DNA of 64,000 nucleotides from UBA11403 sp963784615 (GCA_963784615.1 CAWASG010000002.1:310001-374000); one strand, 5' to 3'. Shown: positions 52,780-62,595, counted from the stretch's first letter. The notes: generated from the sequence alone by a model not told the origin. Made by a program: numbers and translations.

Positions 52780-52961
52780 AGTTCCAGGCTATGAGCCACC
52801 AATTGTCGGTCTCTGGGTCCCGGTGACACTACACCAGCTTACGCTGGCTAGATCTGTTCTTATTTTTATTGATGTGTTATAATTGGGTGCATGACGCTGT
52901 CGTTACTTGCTCACAGCATGCCAATATCACATTAATTACTAAGAATCAGGGTGTTAAAATT

Positions 52962-53261
52962 ATGAAAGAAATCTCCGCAGAACAAGCGCAATGTATTATT
53001 GGAATGTTTGTGGCTGGAGGCGCCTTGGGAATGGTAGGTTTTATACCTTTATTTCCACATCTAGGTGCAAATATGGGCCCACTTTTCGGTATGGGAGTGG
53101 CGGGAGCCGCGGCTGGTTGCTGTGTTGGACTTTCTGGAGTTGGTATTCAGAATTATTGTAACGACGATGTCATTTCCCCTCCTGTGCCAGGAGTAATGGG
53201 TGCTGAAGAAGATGCTAACCACGATCAGGCTGCTAACGTACAAGCAGCTCGACCACGATAA
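52962..53261 (+). CDS. Unknown small membrane protein
   Basis: A 99-residue protein with two Gly/Ala-rich hydrophobic segments (residues 10-35 and 38-65) and an acidic, Ala/Asn-rich tail. Glycine spacing (GGALGMVGF, GMGVAGAAAGCC) resembles Gly-zipper membrane proteins. No named family. The ATG at 52962 is preferred over the longer frame from 52869. It sits alone between flgN and the fliQ cluster. Confidence 0.65.
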   Translation: MKEISAEQAQCIIGMFVAGGALGMVGFIPLFPHLGANMGPLFGMGVAGAAAGCCVGLSGVGIQNYCNDDVISPPVPGVMGAEEDANHDQAANVQAARPR

Positions 53262-53291
53262 AGGCTTGTACACTTAAATATAAGTAACTAT

Positions 53292-53336
53292 TCGGGCAGG
53301 GGCGCATGCCCTTGCCCGAGCAGATAATGATTTTTT
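53292..53336 (+). terminator. Hairpin with distant T-run after the small membrane protein gene
   Basis: TCGGGCAGGGGC (53292-53303) pairs with GCCCTTGCCCGA (53308-53319) with one mismatch and a 4-base loop; TTTTTT lies 12 bases further at 53331. A strong GC stem, but the T-run is too far for a classical terminator. It separates the plus-strand gene from the minus-strand fli genes. Confidence 0.5.
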
Positions 53337-53426
53337 GGCCTCAGTCATCGTTTCGCCAATAGTTTTAAATTTAAACAGCTACGATTGTCGTCACGCTGTT
53401 GCAGAAGGCCTAGTTGATCAACTCAC

Positions 53427-53696
53427 CTATTTGATGTAACTCGGCAAGTTGTACATATCATTTTGCATCATCACAACCAGTTGATGAATGAGCCAGGGTA
53501 GGAGGGTGAGTAATATGACAAACATGACGATGAGTTTTGGAATGAAGGTGACGGTCATTTCATTGATTTGGGTTGCCGCTTGAATGATGGAGACAATGAC
53601 TCCCACAATGAGCGTTGGTGTGGTGATAATACATACCGCATACATCATCATGAGTAAAGTGTGATGTAGGGCAGAAAGAAGTGATAGCTCGTTCAT
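53427..53696 (-). CDS. fliQ: Flagellar export apparatus protein FliQ
   Basis: An 89-residue two-helix membrane protein of the flagellar type III export gate. The pair of hydrophobic segments joined by AATQINEMTVTFIPKLIVM is the family hallmark. It overlaps the fliJ end by four bases. fliO, fliP and fliR, usually next to fliQ, are absent from this window. Confidence 0.95.
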   Translation of the reverse strand: MNELSLLSALHHTLLMMMYAVCIITTPTLIVGVIVSIIQAATQINEMTVTFIPKLIVMFVILLTLLPWLIHQLVVMMQNDMYNLPSYIK

Positions 53697-54136
53697 TCTT
53701 TGTTCTCCATGCGTTGCCGACAGGAGCGTAGCGTTGCTAACTCGGCGCGTTTTGTATCTTCGATGTTGTCACGTGCAGTTTGTTGAGATTGTCGTTGAGT
53801 ATTGAGCATGTCTTGGATCCCATCCATTTTTTGGCTGAGGGTATGATGCTCTTTTAGTAACTCCATTTGCCTGCCTTCTAAACGTGTTAACTCCTGTTTT
53901 TCACTGTAAAGGACACTAAAGAGTTTATCAAGAAATTGTTGCTGATTCAGGTAACTGTTCACGCGGTGAGTGGCTTTGTTATAGCATTGATTTTTATATT
54001 CATTGGCATACAGTTCAAGCGTGGTGATGGCGTGTTTTTTTTTAAGAATGCTGTCTTTGAGCGGATAAAGTTGGGCTTCGAGTTGTTTTTTTTGAAGGTT
54101 TAATGCGGTGAGGATTGTATTGAGTCGTGATTTCAT
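53693..54136 (-). CDS. fliJ: Flagellar export protein FliJ
   Basis: A 147-residue, highly charged coiled-coil protein that couples FliI to the export gate. No hydrophobic region; helical heptads throughout (YSEKQELTRLEGRQMELLKEH). The call rests on composition, length and its position straight after fliI, where it overlaps by four bases. Confidence 0.82.
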   Translation of the reverse strand: MKSRLNTILTALNLQKKQLEAQLYPLKDSILKKKHAITTLELYANEYKNQCYNKATHRVNSYLNQQQFLDKLFSVLYSEKQELTRLEGRQMELLKEHHTLSQKMDGIQDMLNTQRQSQQTARDNIEDTKRAELATLRSCRQRMENKE

Positions 54137-55464
54137 TCGAACAAACCCATAAATAGCGTTAATGTGTCCTCAACGCTACAGGCATCCTCCGTGCCTTGTT
54201 GCAGAAATGCCATGATTTTTGGGTGATTGAGGATGGCTTCATCCAACATTTTATCCGCCCCTGCTTGATACATGCCCATCTTAATCAGGTCTTGATTTTG
54301 TAAATACGCTGTATAGAGTTGCTTGAAGCGTTGTATTTGGTTGAAATGGGCTTTGCTGTTGATGGCCGACATCACACGACTAATTGAGCTTGCAATATCG
54401 ATAGCCGGATAATGGCCTGAATCAGCCAACGAACGTGATAAGACAATATGACCATCCAGAATTGATCGGGCATGATCGGCGACAGGATCGTTCATATCAT
54501 CCCCCTCCGTGAGGATGGTATAAAAGGCAGTAATCGATCCTTGCTGAGCACAGCCATTGCCAGTACGTTCAACTAATTGTGAGATTTTGGCAAAGACCGT
54601 GGGGGAGTAGCCTTTGGATGACGGCATTTCGCCTAAAACCAGATAGATTTGACGCAATGCCTGGGCATATCGGGTTAGCGAATCAATAATGAGTAACACT
54701 TGTTGTCCTTGATCGCGAAAATATTCAGCCAAGGCGGTTGCAGAAAGCGCCCCATTGGCGCGCTCCAATGGGGATGCATCAACGGGCGCGGCGATGATGA
54801 CAGTTTTTTTAAGATTGGCCTCACCAATATTTTCCTCGATAAATTCTTTAACTTCTCGCCCGCGCTCGCCAATCAGGCCGACGATAACGACATCAGCGGT
54901 TGTAAAACGCGTCATCATCCCCAGTAGGACGCTTTTGCCAACACCGCTTCCCGCAAAAATACCAAGACGCTGTCCTTGGCCGACGGTTAAAATGGCATTA
55001 ATGGCTTTCACACCAACGTCTAGCGGTTTTGTGATTCGATTACGTAGAATGGGGTTAATGGTCGGTGCATAGAGTGGATAATACGTACTGGGGAGGAGGT
55101 TGCCTTTGCCATCAATGGGCTCACACAAGCCATTAACAACACGGCCTAATAATGTGTTTCCCACGGGAACCCGCAGATAAGTTGCGAGGCAATAAATTTT
55201 ATCGCCAGCGCAGATCCCTAAGGTATCATGATGGGCCATTAGATAAGTCTTTTGGTTTGCAAAACCAATGACTTCAGCGTGAATCGTTTGCATTGACGTT
55301 GTGACGGCGCACAGCATGCCAACAGAGGCTTTTAAACCAGTCGCCTCCAATAAAAATCCCGAAATGCGAATAATGGTGCCATAGATTTTATAAGCGAGTG
55401 CTGTATCGATCCGTTGTTCAATATTGGCGAAGTGTGTTGCTAATGTCTGCGTTGATTGATTCAT
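54133..55464 (-). CDS. fliI: Flagellum-specific ATPase FliI
   Basis: A 443-residue F1-like ATPase that powers substrate unfolding for flagellar export. Walker A GIFAGSGVGKSVLLGM is near residue 170, with LIGERGREVKEFIEENIG after it and DSLTRYAQALRQI, PSSKGYSPTVFAKI. Length is normal. Overlaps fliH and fliJ by four bases each. Confidence 0.97.
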   Translation of the reverse strand: MNQSTQTLATHFANIEQRIDTALAYKIYGTIIRISGFLLEATGLKASVGMLCAVTTSMQTIHAEVIGFANQKTYLMAHHDTLGICAGDKIYCLATYLRVPVGNTLLGRVVNGLCEPIDGKGNLLPSTYYPLYAPTINPILRNRITKPLDVGVKAINAILTVGQGQRLGIFAGSGVGKSVLLGMMTRFTTADVVIVGLIGERGREVKEFIEENIGEANLKKTVIIAAPVDASPLERANGALSATALAEYFRDQGQQVLLIIDSLTRYAQALRQIYLVLGEMPSSKGYSPTVFAKISQLVERTGNGCAQQGSITAFYTILTEGDDMNDPVADHARSILDGHIVLSRSLADSGHYPAIDIASSISRVMSAINSKAHFNQIQRFKQLYTAYLQNQDLIKMGMYQAGADKMLDEAILNHPKIMAFLQQGTEDACSVEDTLTLFMGLFE

Positions 55465-56027
55465 TCGCGTTGAAGCCCAAACAGATCATGAAGGTGATTG
55501 TCCAAGACAGACTCCAATTCGCTGAATGCCGTTTTAATGCGAAAATCGCCTGGTTTGAGGGTTGGGCAGGCTTTAAATGTAATGTCGGACGGCATTGAGT
55601 CGAGTGAGGAAAAATACTCGTGTTGTTCTGTGGCAATATGAATCACACAGGGTTCATTGTCCTGTTGAATGTCAGCAATGGCTTGTTTTATGAGGGTCGT
55701 TAAGCGTTCGTGATTCAGATCCATCGACAGCTCTTTGCGAATGACCGTTTCGGTGATTTTTTTAATAAGCAGGGTGATGTTGGTTAAAAATGTTTCATTG
55801 ATTTCATGGCGCTTTTCTGAGAGGGAGCGGCTTATCTCGCCAATCAGATTCAAGTGGTTGGTCAACGCTTGGGTGTGCGCCAAGAGTTCTTGTTGTCTGT
55901 TGATTTCTTCAGGGGATAATTCCGGTTCATCGGGCTGATTATCAATCAATGATTCAGGTGTCTCGTCTGGATTTTGTTGATGGATGAGCGTATCAACATG
56001 AGGATAGTTCCAAATTTCAAAATCCAT
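55461..56027 (-). CDS. fliH: Flagellar assembly protein FliH
   Basis: A 188-residue regulator of FliI. The N-terminus is acidic, a central helical stretch is followed by the C-terminal domain (ITETVIRKELSMDLNHERLTTLIKQAIADI and KPGDFRIKTAFSELESVLDNHL). Assigned by position between fliG and fliI and by its pattern; sequence conservation in the family is low. Confidence 0.85.
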   Translation of the reverse strand: MDFEIWNYPHVDTLIHQQNPDETPESLIDNQPDEPELSPEEINRQQELLAHTQALTNHLNLIGEISRSLSEKRHEINETFLTNITLLIKKITETVIRKELSMDLNHERLTTLIKQAIADIQQDNEPCVIHIATEQHEYFSSLDSMPSDITFKACPTLKPGDFRIKTAFSELESVLDNHLHDLFGLQRE

Positions 56028-56035
56028 GAATACCT

Positions 56036-57034
56036 CTATGCTATGGTTGTATTATCACTGGATGAGCTTAAGAATATCTTTTCTTCTTTGCTGAGTTTTT
56101 TGGCTATGCCAACGATTCGTTTTTGCGCTGCCAATACATCACTTAATTTCACGGGGCCTTTTGATTCAATATCTTCTTTAAGGAGCTCTGCTGATTTGGC
56201 TGACATGCTTTTGAAGAAAAAGGCCTTAAGCTCCTCATCGGCACCCTTGAGTGCCAGAACCAAATCATCGTTGGACAATTCAGCAATCAGTGTTTGCATG
56301 CTTCGGGTATCCATATTCGCCAGTTTATCAAAGGGGAATAATTTATCTTGCAGTTTCTCGGTGATGTCCTGGTTATTTTTTTCCAATGAGGCCATTATTT
56401 CAGTTTCACTTTCAGCATCCATTTGCGCAAGGATGTTTGCGGCAAGATTAAACCCATCTGAGGTGAGAAGCTTAAATTTCTCTGTTTTGGCAAATTGCTC
56501 TTCAAAATAATGAGATAAGAGATTCATCGCATATTGTGAAACGGGGTTAGAATGCGTCATGCGCATGATAACATCTTGGCTGAGAGGCTTTGGGAGGCAT
56601 TTTAATATCTTGGCTGAAAGGTCACTCTGAAGACACATTAAGGTGACAGTAATCATTTGAGGATGCTCATCCTGGATGGCAGCAACCACTTGGTGGAGGG
56701 GCTGTAATTGAAGCAGTTCAAGGCCTTTCATCGTATTGGTTTTGGGTTTTTTATCCTGCTCAATCATGAGATTTGCTTTTTCGCTACCCATAGCGCTCAC
56801 AAGTGTGTTGCGAATGTAGTTTTCTGACGATGCATTAAGGCCGCTCGTAATTTGTGATTCTTTAAAAAAGTCATTGAGGGCTTTGATGACTTCATGCTCA
56901 GATACATCATCGATATTGTTCATCACTTCAATAATAGACTCTACCTCTTTATGATTTAATATTTTTAATATTTCAGCCGCGTAGTTTTCTCCCATCCCCA
57001 GAAGAATAATGGCTGCATTTTTTCGGCTTGACAT
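56036..57034 (-). CDS. fliG: Flagellar motor switch protein FliG
   Basis: A 332-residue rotor protein that binds FliF and receives torque from the stators. It shows AAIILLGMGENYAAEILKILNHKEVE at the N-terminus, EHPQMITVTLMCLQSDLSAKILKCLP in the middle domain and, in the C-terminal torque domain, DDLVLALKGADEELKAFFFKSMS with charged residues. It is eight bases after the fliF stop side. Confidence 0.97.
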   Translation of the reverse strand: MSSRKNAAIILLGMGENYAAEILKILNHKEVESIIEVMNNIDDVSEHEVIKALNDFFKESQITSGLNASSENYIRNTLVSAMGSEKANLMIEQDKKPKTNTMKGLELLQLQPLHQVVAAIQDEHPQMITVTLMCLQSDLSAKILKCLPKPLSQDVIMRMTHSNPVSQYAMNLLSHYFEEQFAKTEKFKLLTSDGFNLAANILAQMDAESETEIMASLEKNNQDITEKLQDKLFPFDKLANMDTRSMQTLIAELSNDDLVLALKGADEELKAFFFKSMSAKSAELLKEDIESKGPVKLSDVLAAQKRIVGIAKKLSKEEKIFLSSSSDNTTIA

Positions 57035-57047
57035 GGTATTGAGTCCT

Positions 57048-58610
57048 TTATTTAGTCACCCATTTTTTGATGATGCTGGCTACTTTATTGGGATCTTTGG
57101 ATGCTAATTCTTTTAAAATATTGATTTGCTCGTTTTTTAGTCTAATCATTTCTGCGGTGACAGGTAGAGCTGCATGCACGGTCTCCGAACTTGGGAGCGC
57201 ATCTTGTTTGAGTTGGCTCGGCCTGAGTTCGGGGGATATTTTCTTATAGACGACCAATAAGAAAATAAAGCCTGCCACAATGCCGCTAATCCGTTTGACC
57301 CAGTCCCAGAACCAGGGCTCCTCCCATAAAGGGATAGGCGGTAATTCTTCTATTTTATTGGGAATGAAGCCGCTATTGATGACGGTGACCTGGTCACCAC
57401 GCTCTTTGTTATATCCAATGGTCGATTTCACCAGCGCTGTAATTTTATCAATTTTGTCTTTAGGCAACGGTTTTTGGACCGTTTTTTTCGTTTTTGCATC
57501 GAAACTTGCCTCATCATCAAGAACGATGGCGACCGAAATGCTCTTGATGACAGGCGCTGAAGCGCGAACGTAGCGAGTGGATTTTGATACTTCGTAATTT
57601 TTAGTGCTCTCATTACGGCTCTGACCTGCAGACGGTGAGGCACTTGGTGCGGCTCCGGTAGCGGGAGGCTGGTTCGATAATGCACCAGGAACGCCCGATC
57701 CACCCGATGCGCTGTTGCTTTCCGTTACGCTCTGTTCACTTCGCAGTGTTTTTTCGTCGGGGTTGTATTCTTCTTTTGCTTCTTCTTTTTGAGTGAAGTC
57801 AATGTTGGCATTGACATTGATGCTGGTTTTGTTTTCGCCGGTGATCGGCGTAATCAGCATTTTAATCCGATTTTCATAATAATGCTGGATGTTATTTTGG
57901 TAGGTTAATTGATCTTGATTGAGAATAGAATCTTGGCTGATGATGGATGATAAGTAATGTCCGTATTGATCTGTAATTGCAACATTGCTTGGATCAAGCT
58001 CAGGAACGCTTGCAGCAACCAATTGGATAATGGCGCGTATTTTCTCTTTGTCGCCTTCATAACCCGGCATGATATTCACAATCACTGAGGCAGTGGTTTT
58101 TGCATTTTCATCAGCAAAGATATTATTTTGCGGAATGGCAATATGCACTTTTGCGTTGGTGATTCCCTGGATAGCGCGAATGGTGCGTGCGAGATCGGCC
58201 TCCAAGGCTCGTAGATATCGTGCACTTTCAACAAATTGGCTGGTCCCTAGCTTGCTTTGATCATTTAAAAAAGAATAATTAAAGCCTTCTTCTTTTTGAA
58301 TACCGGCAGAGGAGAGTTTAATCTTGGCTACGTTGATATCTTCGGAGGGCACAGAGATGGTGCCGCGGCTTTCATTGATTTTATATTTAATATTTGCTTT
58401 TTCAAGCGCATCAACAATACTTGTTAAGTTTTGATCGTTGATGGCGTAGGGTAATGGCCTATAGAGTGGATCTTGAATCCATTGATAAAGATTCACTCCA
58501 ACAGCAACGCTCGCGGCTATTCCCGCTAAAAAAAATAAACGTCTGACGATATCAAAATTAAATATCGTTTTGATTGCGTCAACAGCATTGTCTAGACTTG
58601 TATCCATCAT
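57048..58610 (-). CDS. fliF: Flagellar MS-ring protein FliF
   Basis: A 520-residue inner-membrane ring protein, the base of the flagellum. N-terminal membrane segment (residues 20-42), the ring-building domain (YRPLPYAINDQNLTSIVDAL, ALEADLARTIRAIQGITNAKVHIAIP), a disordered Ser/Gly/Pro loop near 300-330 and a second membrane segment near 430-455 followed by a cytoplasmic FliG-binding tail. Overlaps fliE by four bases. Confidence 0.97.
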   Translation of the reverse strand: MMDTSLDNAVDAIKTIFNFDIVRRLFFLAGIAASVAVGVNLYQWIQDPLYRPLPYAINDQNLTSIVDALEKANIKYKINESRGTISVPSEDINVAKIKLSSAGIQKEEGFNYSFLNDQSKLGTSQFVESARYLRALEADLARTIRAIQGITNAKVHIAIPQNNIFADENAKTTASVIVNIMPGYEGDKEKIRAIIQLVAASVPELDPSNVAITDQYGHYLSSIISQDSILNQDQLTYQNNIQHYYENRIKMLITPITGENKTSINVNANIDFTQKEEAKEEYNPDEKTLRSEQSVTESNSASGGSGVPGALSNQPPATGAAPSASPSAGQSRNESTKNYEVSKSTRYVRASAPVIKSISVAIVLDDEASFDAKTKKTVQKPLPKDKIDKITALVKSTIGYNKERGDQVTVINSGFIPNKIEELPPIPLWEEPWFWDWVKRISGIVAGFIFLLVVYKKISPELRPSQLKQDALPSSETVHAALPVTAEMIRLKNEQINILKELASKDPNKVASIIKKWVTK

Positions 58611-58975
58611 ATCGGCATATTCATTATTTCTTTATAGGATTCAATCAATTTATTTCTTACCGCCAATAGCCCTTCGAACGCGACCTTGGATTTGATTGAG
58701 GAGATCATGACTTGAGAGATAGAGACGTCTTTGTCACCTGAAATATAAGCGTTTTTTAGCACATCGGTTTGATTTTGCGATTGGCTCACGGATTGTATCG
58801 CATCCTTGGCAATCGACATAATCGCGTGAAAGGGTGAGGAGCCTTCCGATGGAGAAATCGAGGAAGAACCAAACGCTTTGGTATTGTTAGACAATGAACG
58901 AATTTTAGATAACATGGAATCAATGTCTGATCTTGACTGCAATGATTTAACGCTTTCCATTTTTATGTCACTCAT
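58607..58975 (-). CDS. fliE: Flagellar hook-basal body protein FliE
   Basis: A 122-residue rod adaptor. The C-terminal block ISQVMISSIKSKVAFEGLLAVRNKLIESYKEIMNMPI is the family signature. The long frame to 59080 adds an atypical Cys-rich N-terminus; ATG 58975 or 58960 gives the expected length. First gene of the fliEFGHIJ-Q unit on the minus strand, overlapping fliF by ATGA. Confidence 0.93.
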   Translation of the reverse strand: MSDIKMESVKSLQSRSDIDSMLSKIRSLSNNTKAFGSSSISPSEGSSPFHAIMSIAKDAIQSVSQSQNQTDVLKNAYISGDKDVSISQVMISSIKSKVAFEGLLAVRNKLIESYKEIMNMPI

Positions 58976-59101
58976 TGATAATATAATCCACACAAATCCA
59001 TTTTTATAGCAATTTTTCATTAAGTTAGCATTGAAAAATCGCCTCAATTCTAGTGTGCAGCACTTTACGTTTAAGTGCAATTTTTTTTTTGAATAGGCGC
59101 G

Positions 59102-59494
59102 TTATTCTTGGCTTTCCAGAGCATCAACCATCTGTTTCCACCAAGTTACAATACTCGCTATTTTAAGCTGGCATTCATCCAGTTTGGTCAGATCATTAAA
59201 TGCATTCACCGCAACGAGGTGTATGCATAAATATTCGTACGTTGCAGATAGCTTCTCACATAACTGGGGGTCTATTTCTGGATTGAGCGTACTTTCCAGA
59301 TGCGAAATGATGTTCGTTGCACTGGATAAATGTTTGCATTTTGTGGCGATTTCACCATTTTCGATGGCAACTTTTGCGATTCTTAAATCAGATTGCACGC
59401 GCTCCAGCAACATCGTGGTCAGTTCATGCGGCTTTGCTGCCAATATTCGACCATTAAGATCAACGTCTTGATAGTACTTTGAAATATTTACCAT
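59102..59494 (-). CDS. fliS: Flagellin export chaperone FliS
   Basis: A 130-residue four-helix chaperone for flagellin. It starts with YYQDVDLNGRILAAKPHELTTMLLERV, and the middle and end helices fit the FliS pattern. A good AAGGAG site precedes the ATG. It is divergent from fliD across 142 bases holding a sigma-28-type promoter for fliD; in many clusters fliS follows fliD on the same strand. Confidence 0.9.
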   Translation of the reverse strand: MVNISKYYQDVDLNGRILAAKPHELTTMLLERVQSDLRIAKVAIENGEIATKCKHLSSATNIISHLESTLNPEIDPQLCEKLSATYEYLCIHLVAVNAFNDLTKLDECQLKIASIVTWWKQMVDALESQE

Positions 59495-59560
59495 GTCCTC
59501 TCCTTAGGTTCTCTATATTTATATCAACAACGGACAGCTGAGTCGATTAAAAAATAAATT

Positions 59561-59587
59561 TAAGTTTTTCCTATAATCAGCCAATAA
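59561..59587 (+). promoter_or_regulatory. Sigma-28 promoter before fliD
   Basis: TAAG (59561-59564), 15 bases, then GCCAATAA (59580-59587). This fits the sigma-28 consensus TAAA-N15-GCCGATAA with one difference in each box, 49 bases before the fliD ATG. FliD is normally a late, sigma-28-controlled gene. Confidence 0.7.
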
Positions 59588-59636
59588 GTTATTTACATGT
59601 CGTTAAACTAAATTAATCAATAAGGCATATGAGTAT

Positions 59637-61016
59637 ATGGGAATTACGTCAGCAGGAATGGGAAGTGGCATTGACATTAATTCGCTGGTCAGCCAATTGG
59701 TCGCTGCAGAATCAAAGCCAGCTTATGATGCCATTCAACGTCGAGAATCATCAATACAAACTGAGTTTAGTGCGCTTGGAACACTGAAAAGCAGTTTGTC
59801 TTTTCTTAAAGCCCAAATTCAAGCATTAGGGTCGAGTGAATTGTATAATACCTACCAAGCGACCTCTTCTGATACAACTATATTCTCAGCAGCAGCTGGT
59901 ACTACAGCGCTACCTGGGTCTTACGTCGTACAAGTCACCCAGTTGGCAGAGGCTCAAAAATCCATTTCCACCACTGAATATGCAAATGCATCCGCTATTC
60001 TCGGCACCGGGACCATTACGTTTACTTCTGGAAGTGGTGTGGTGTTTTCTGCTTTGGTTGGCGGAACTGGAACGCTCACTGATGTGTCTGATGCGATTAA
60101 TGCTGCAACCGGTAATTTTGGCGTCAGTGCCAGTATTGTCAATGTAGATAGCACGGTTACTCCAGGGACGACCATTGCTAAATTGGTCTTAACGTCGAAT
60201 CAAGTCGGTATTGCGCATGGTTTTACACTTTCAGGCATCGTCAATGGAGAAAGTGTTACTCCCGTTGGCGTTACTAGTCAACGAGATGCTAAAGATGCCA
60301 TCATTAGCATCGATGGGCAAACGGCGACACGCGGAAGTAACAGTATTACCGATGTGGTCAACGGTTTGGTCATCAATTTACAGAAAGCAAATCCAGGCAC
60401 CAATTTACAGTTGAATGTGTCTAAAAATACGGGTGCGATTAGCACGGCAATTACTAATTTTGTCAGTAGTTACAATGCATTTTCCAAATCAATGAGTGAG
60501 TTAACTCATATTGGCTCGGATAGCGCTGATCGCGGTTCATTGGCAGGAGATGCCGGCGTACGCAACCTGATTAATAATACTCACGCAGATTTATCCAGAC
60601 CCGTTGCGGGCACCTCTACTGCATTTAATTCTTTAGCCATGATTGGTGTCAGCATCGATCAATATGGGGTGATGGCACTGGATAATACGAAATTTTCTAA
60701 CGCACTAAGTCAGGATCCGAATGCCGTTGAGACTTTATTTTCTTCTACTCAAGATGGCATCGTCACGCGACTTAATCATAAGGTTGATCCTTATCTTTCA
60801 AGCGGTATGAACCTCATCAATAGCGGACAATCCAGTTTAGAGAAACAAATGAAATCCCTGGAAAATAAGCGCGGGGATGTTAAGCATCGAATGGATGGTT
60901 TGGAACAATTGCTACTAAAACAATATTTGGTTATGGATCAATTGGTTTCGAAATACAAATCAATTGGACCGATGGTGACTAATGCCTTCCGGGCGTTTGA
61001 GAAACATGATGACTAA
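59637..61016 (+). CDS. fliD: Flagellar filament cap protein FliD
   Basis: A 459-residue HAP2 protein that guides flagellin folding at the filament tip. N-terminal MGITSAGMGSGIDINSLVSQLVAAE is diagnostic, as is the C-terminal helix pair (SLEKQMKSLENKRGDVKHRMDGLEQLLLKQYLVMDQLVSK). The middle is beta-rich. The ribosome site is weak. It is upstream of the flagellin gene on the same strand. Confidence 0.96.
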   Translation: MGITSAGMGSGIDINSLVSQLVAAESKPAYDAIQRRESSIQTEFSALGTLKSSLSFLKAQIQALGSSELYNTYQATSSDTTIFSAAAGTTALPGSYVVQVTQLAEAQKSISTTEYANASAILGTGTITFTSGSGVVFSALVGGTGTLTDVSDAINAATGNFGVSASIVNVDSTVTPGTTIAKLVLTSNQVGIAHGFTLSGIVNGESVTPVGVTSQRDAKDAIISIDGQTATRGSNSITDVVNGLVINLQKANPGTNLQLNVSKNTGAISTAITNFVSSYNAFSKSMSELTHIGSDSADRGSLAGDAGVRNLINNTHADLSRPVAGTSTAFNSLAMIGVSIDQYGVMALDNTKFSNALSQDPNAVETLFSSTQDGIVTRLNHKVDPYLSSGMNLINSGQSSLEKQMKSLENKRGDVKHRMDGLEQLLLKQYLVMDQLVSKYKSIGPMVTNAFRAFEKHDD

Positions 61017-61043
61017 GTGGCTTGAAGCCTTATGTGTTGTGCT

Positions 61044-61051
61044 GGCGATAA
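61044..61051 (+). promoter_or_regulatory. Sigma-28-like -10 box before flagellin
   Basis: GGCGATAA at 61044-61051 matches seven of eight positions of GCCGATAA, about 105 bases before the flagellin ATG. The nearest -35-like bases (TGAA at 61023) are spaced by 17 rather than 15, so the promoter is likely but not certain. Confidence 0.4.
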
Positions 61052-61155
61052 AACGTCAACACAGCGCTAAGTAAGCTGTAGAGAAAAGGATGGGTTAATG
61101 TGCTTATTACGATACATAACCCAATAGTTCGATAACAAGTAAAGGGGAAAGCAAC

Positions 61156-62595
61156 ATGGCTATGATTATTAATACCAACATTGCGTCGTTAAACGCGCAA
61201 AACAATTTGAATAAATCGCAAAACTCACTGGCAACGTCATTGCAAAGACTGTCTTCAGGTCTTCGCATCAACAGTGCCAGAGATGATGCTGCAGGCTTAG
61301 CTATTACCAGCCGGATGACCGCTCAAGTGAACGGGATGAATCAAGCGGCACGAAATGCGAATGATGCGATTTCTTTAGCGCAAACAGCAGATGGCGCATT
61401 GTCTTCTGTTACGAATAGTCTGCAACGTATGCGTGAACTCGCTGTGCAATCCGTTAATGCGACCAATAGCTCATCTGACCGAGCAGCGCTGCAACAAGAA
61501 ATGAGTCAGCTGTCAGCTGAAATCGATCGTGTTGCCTCTACCGCACAGTTTAACGGTATTAACCTCTTGGACGGTTCTTTCTCAAGTCAAGCGTTTCAAG
61601 TTGGTGCAAATGCGAATCAAACCATTAGCATTAGCTCTCTCGGCAGTGCGCGTACGAGTAGTCTTGGTCAATATCAAGGTTTCGCGGCAACAAGCTTGGG
61701 TGTAATCACTAATGGTGCAGCGAGTGCTCTGAGTGTCACGTTGACTGGTCCAGGAACAGTTTACAATCTAGGTACGCTAGCGACTGATGCGCGATCTATC
61801 GCTAATGCAATTAACCAACAAGGTATTCAAGGCTTGTCGGCTACTGCTGCTGCGACAGTTGCTACCGGAACAACAACGACAACAGGTACTGCTATTGGTA
61901 CAGCCTCTTTCACATTAAATGGCCTGTCAATCTCTGTTGCAAATACTGCAGCCGTAGCTGGTTCAGGCGATGTGGGTAACCGTGCCAATGCATTAGCTGC
62001 AATTAATGCGGTATCTGCCAGCACGGGTGTTGTTGCTACAGATAATGGCTCAGGACTTGTGTTGACTGCTGCAGATGGACGAAATGTAGCTGTTGCGGGC
62101 TTTGCGGCCGGTACAGCAACTGCATCGACAGTGGCTGACTTTGGTCTTGGTGGTCTTACTACAACGACTAGTACCGTTAGTGCCACCTATCAAGCTGCAT
62201 CCGGTACTAATGTGACAGCTGTTGTCTTTTCGGCTGGCGCAGGTTTAGCAGGTAATACAGCAACGCTAGGAACAACTGGTACAGCACTTTCTGCTGTTGA
62301 CATCAGTACTTCAGGTGGTGCAACTACAGCACTCGTTGCGATTGATGCAGCTTTATCATCAGTCAATACTGAGCGTGCTCGCTTAGGGGCTTATCAAAAC
62401 AGATTTTCATCAGCAGTTGAAAATCTACAATCGACATCTGAAAACTTGTCAGCTTCTCGTTCGCGAATTCAAGATACTGACTTTGCGAAAGAAACAGCAG
62501 AAATGACACGTAACCAGATTCTTCAACAGGCTGGTGTGTCAGTGCTTTCACAAGCAAACCAAGCACCACAACTTGCGTTGAAACTGTTGCAATAA
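61156..62595 (+). CDS. fliC: Flagellin
   Basis: The 479-residue filament subunit. The conserved N-terminal D0/D1 region (MAMIINTNIASLNAQNNLNKSQ, LQRLSSGLRINSARDDAAGLA) and the C-terminal region (SRIQDTDFAKETAEMTRNQILQQAGVSVLSQANQ) are typical, with a variable Ala/Thr/Gly/Val-rich middle (residues 180-390). The ATG follows GGGGAAAGCAAC. A strong terminator follows the stop. The filament is presumably assembled on the nearby structural genes' products. Confidence 0.98.
   Translation: MAMIINTNIASLNAQNNLNKSQNSLATSLQRLSSGLRINSARDDAAGLAITSRMTAQVNGMNQAARNANDAISLAQTADGALSSVTNSLQRMRELAVQSVNATNSSSDRAALQQEMSQLSAEIDRVASTAQFNGINLLDGSFSSQAFQVGANANQTISISSLGSARTSSLGQYQGFAATSLGVITNGAASALSVTLTGPGTVYNLGTLATDARSIANAINQQGIQGLSATAAATVATGTTTTTGTAIGTASFTLNGLSISVANTAAVAGSGDVGNRANALAAINAVSASTGVVATDNGSGLVLTAADGRNVAVAGFAAGTATASTVADFGLGGLTTTTSTVSATYQAASGTNVTAVVFSAGAGLAGNTATLGTTGTALSAVDISTSGGATTALVAIDAALSSVNTERARLGAYQNRFSSAVENLQSTSENLSASRSRIQDTDFAKETAEMTRNQILQQAGVSVLSQANQAPQLALKLLQ

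Noticed and set aside
61827..62186. Antisense 119-codon frame within flagellin
   Set aside because: A shadow of the Ala/Thr/Val-rich variable region of flagellin.
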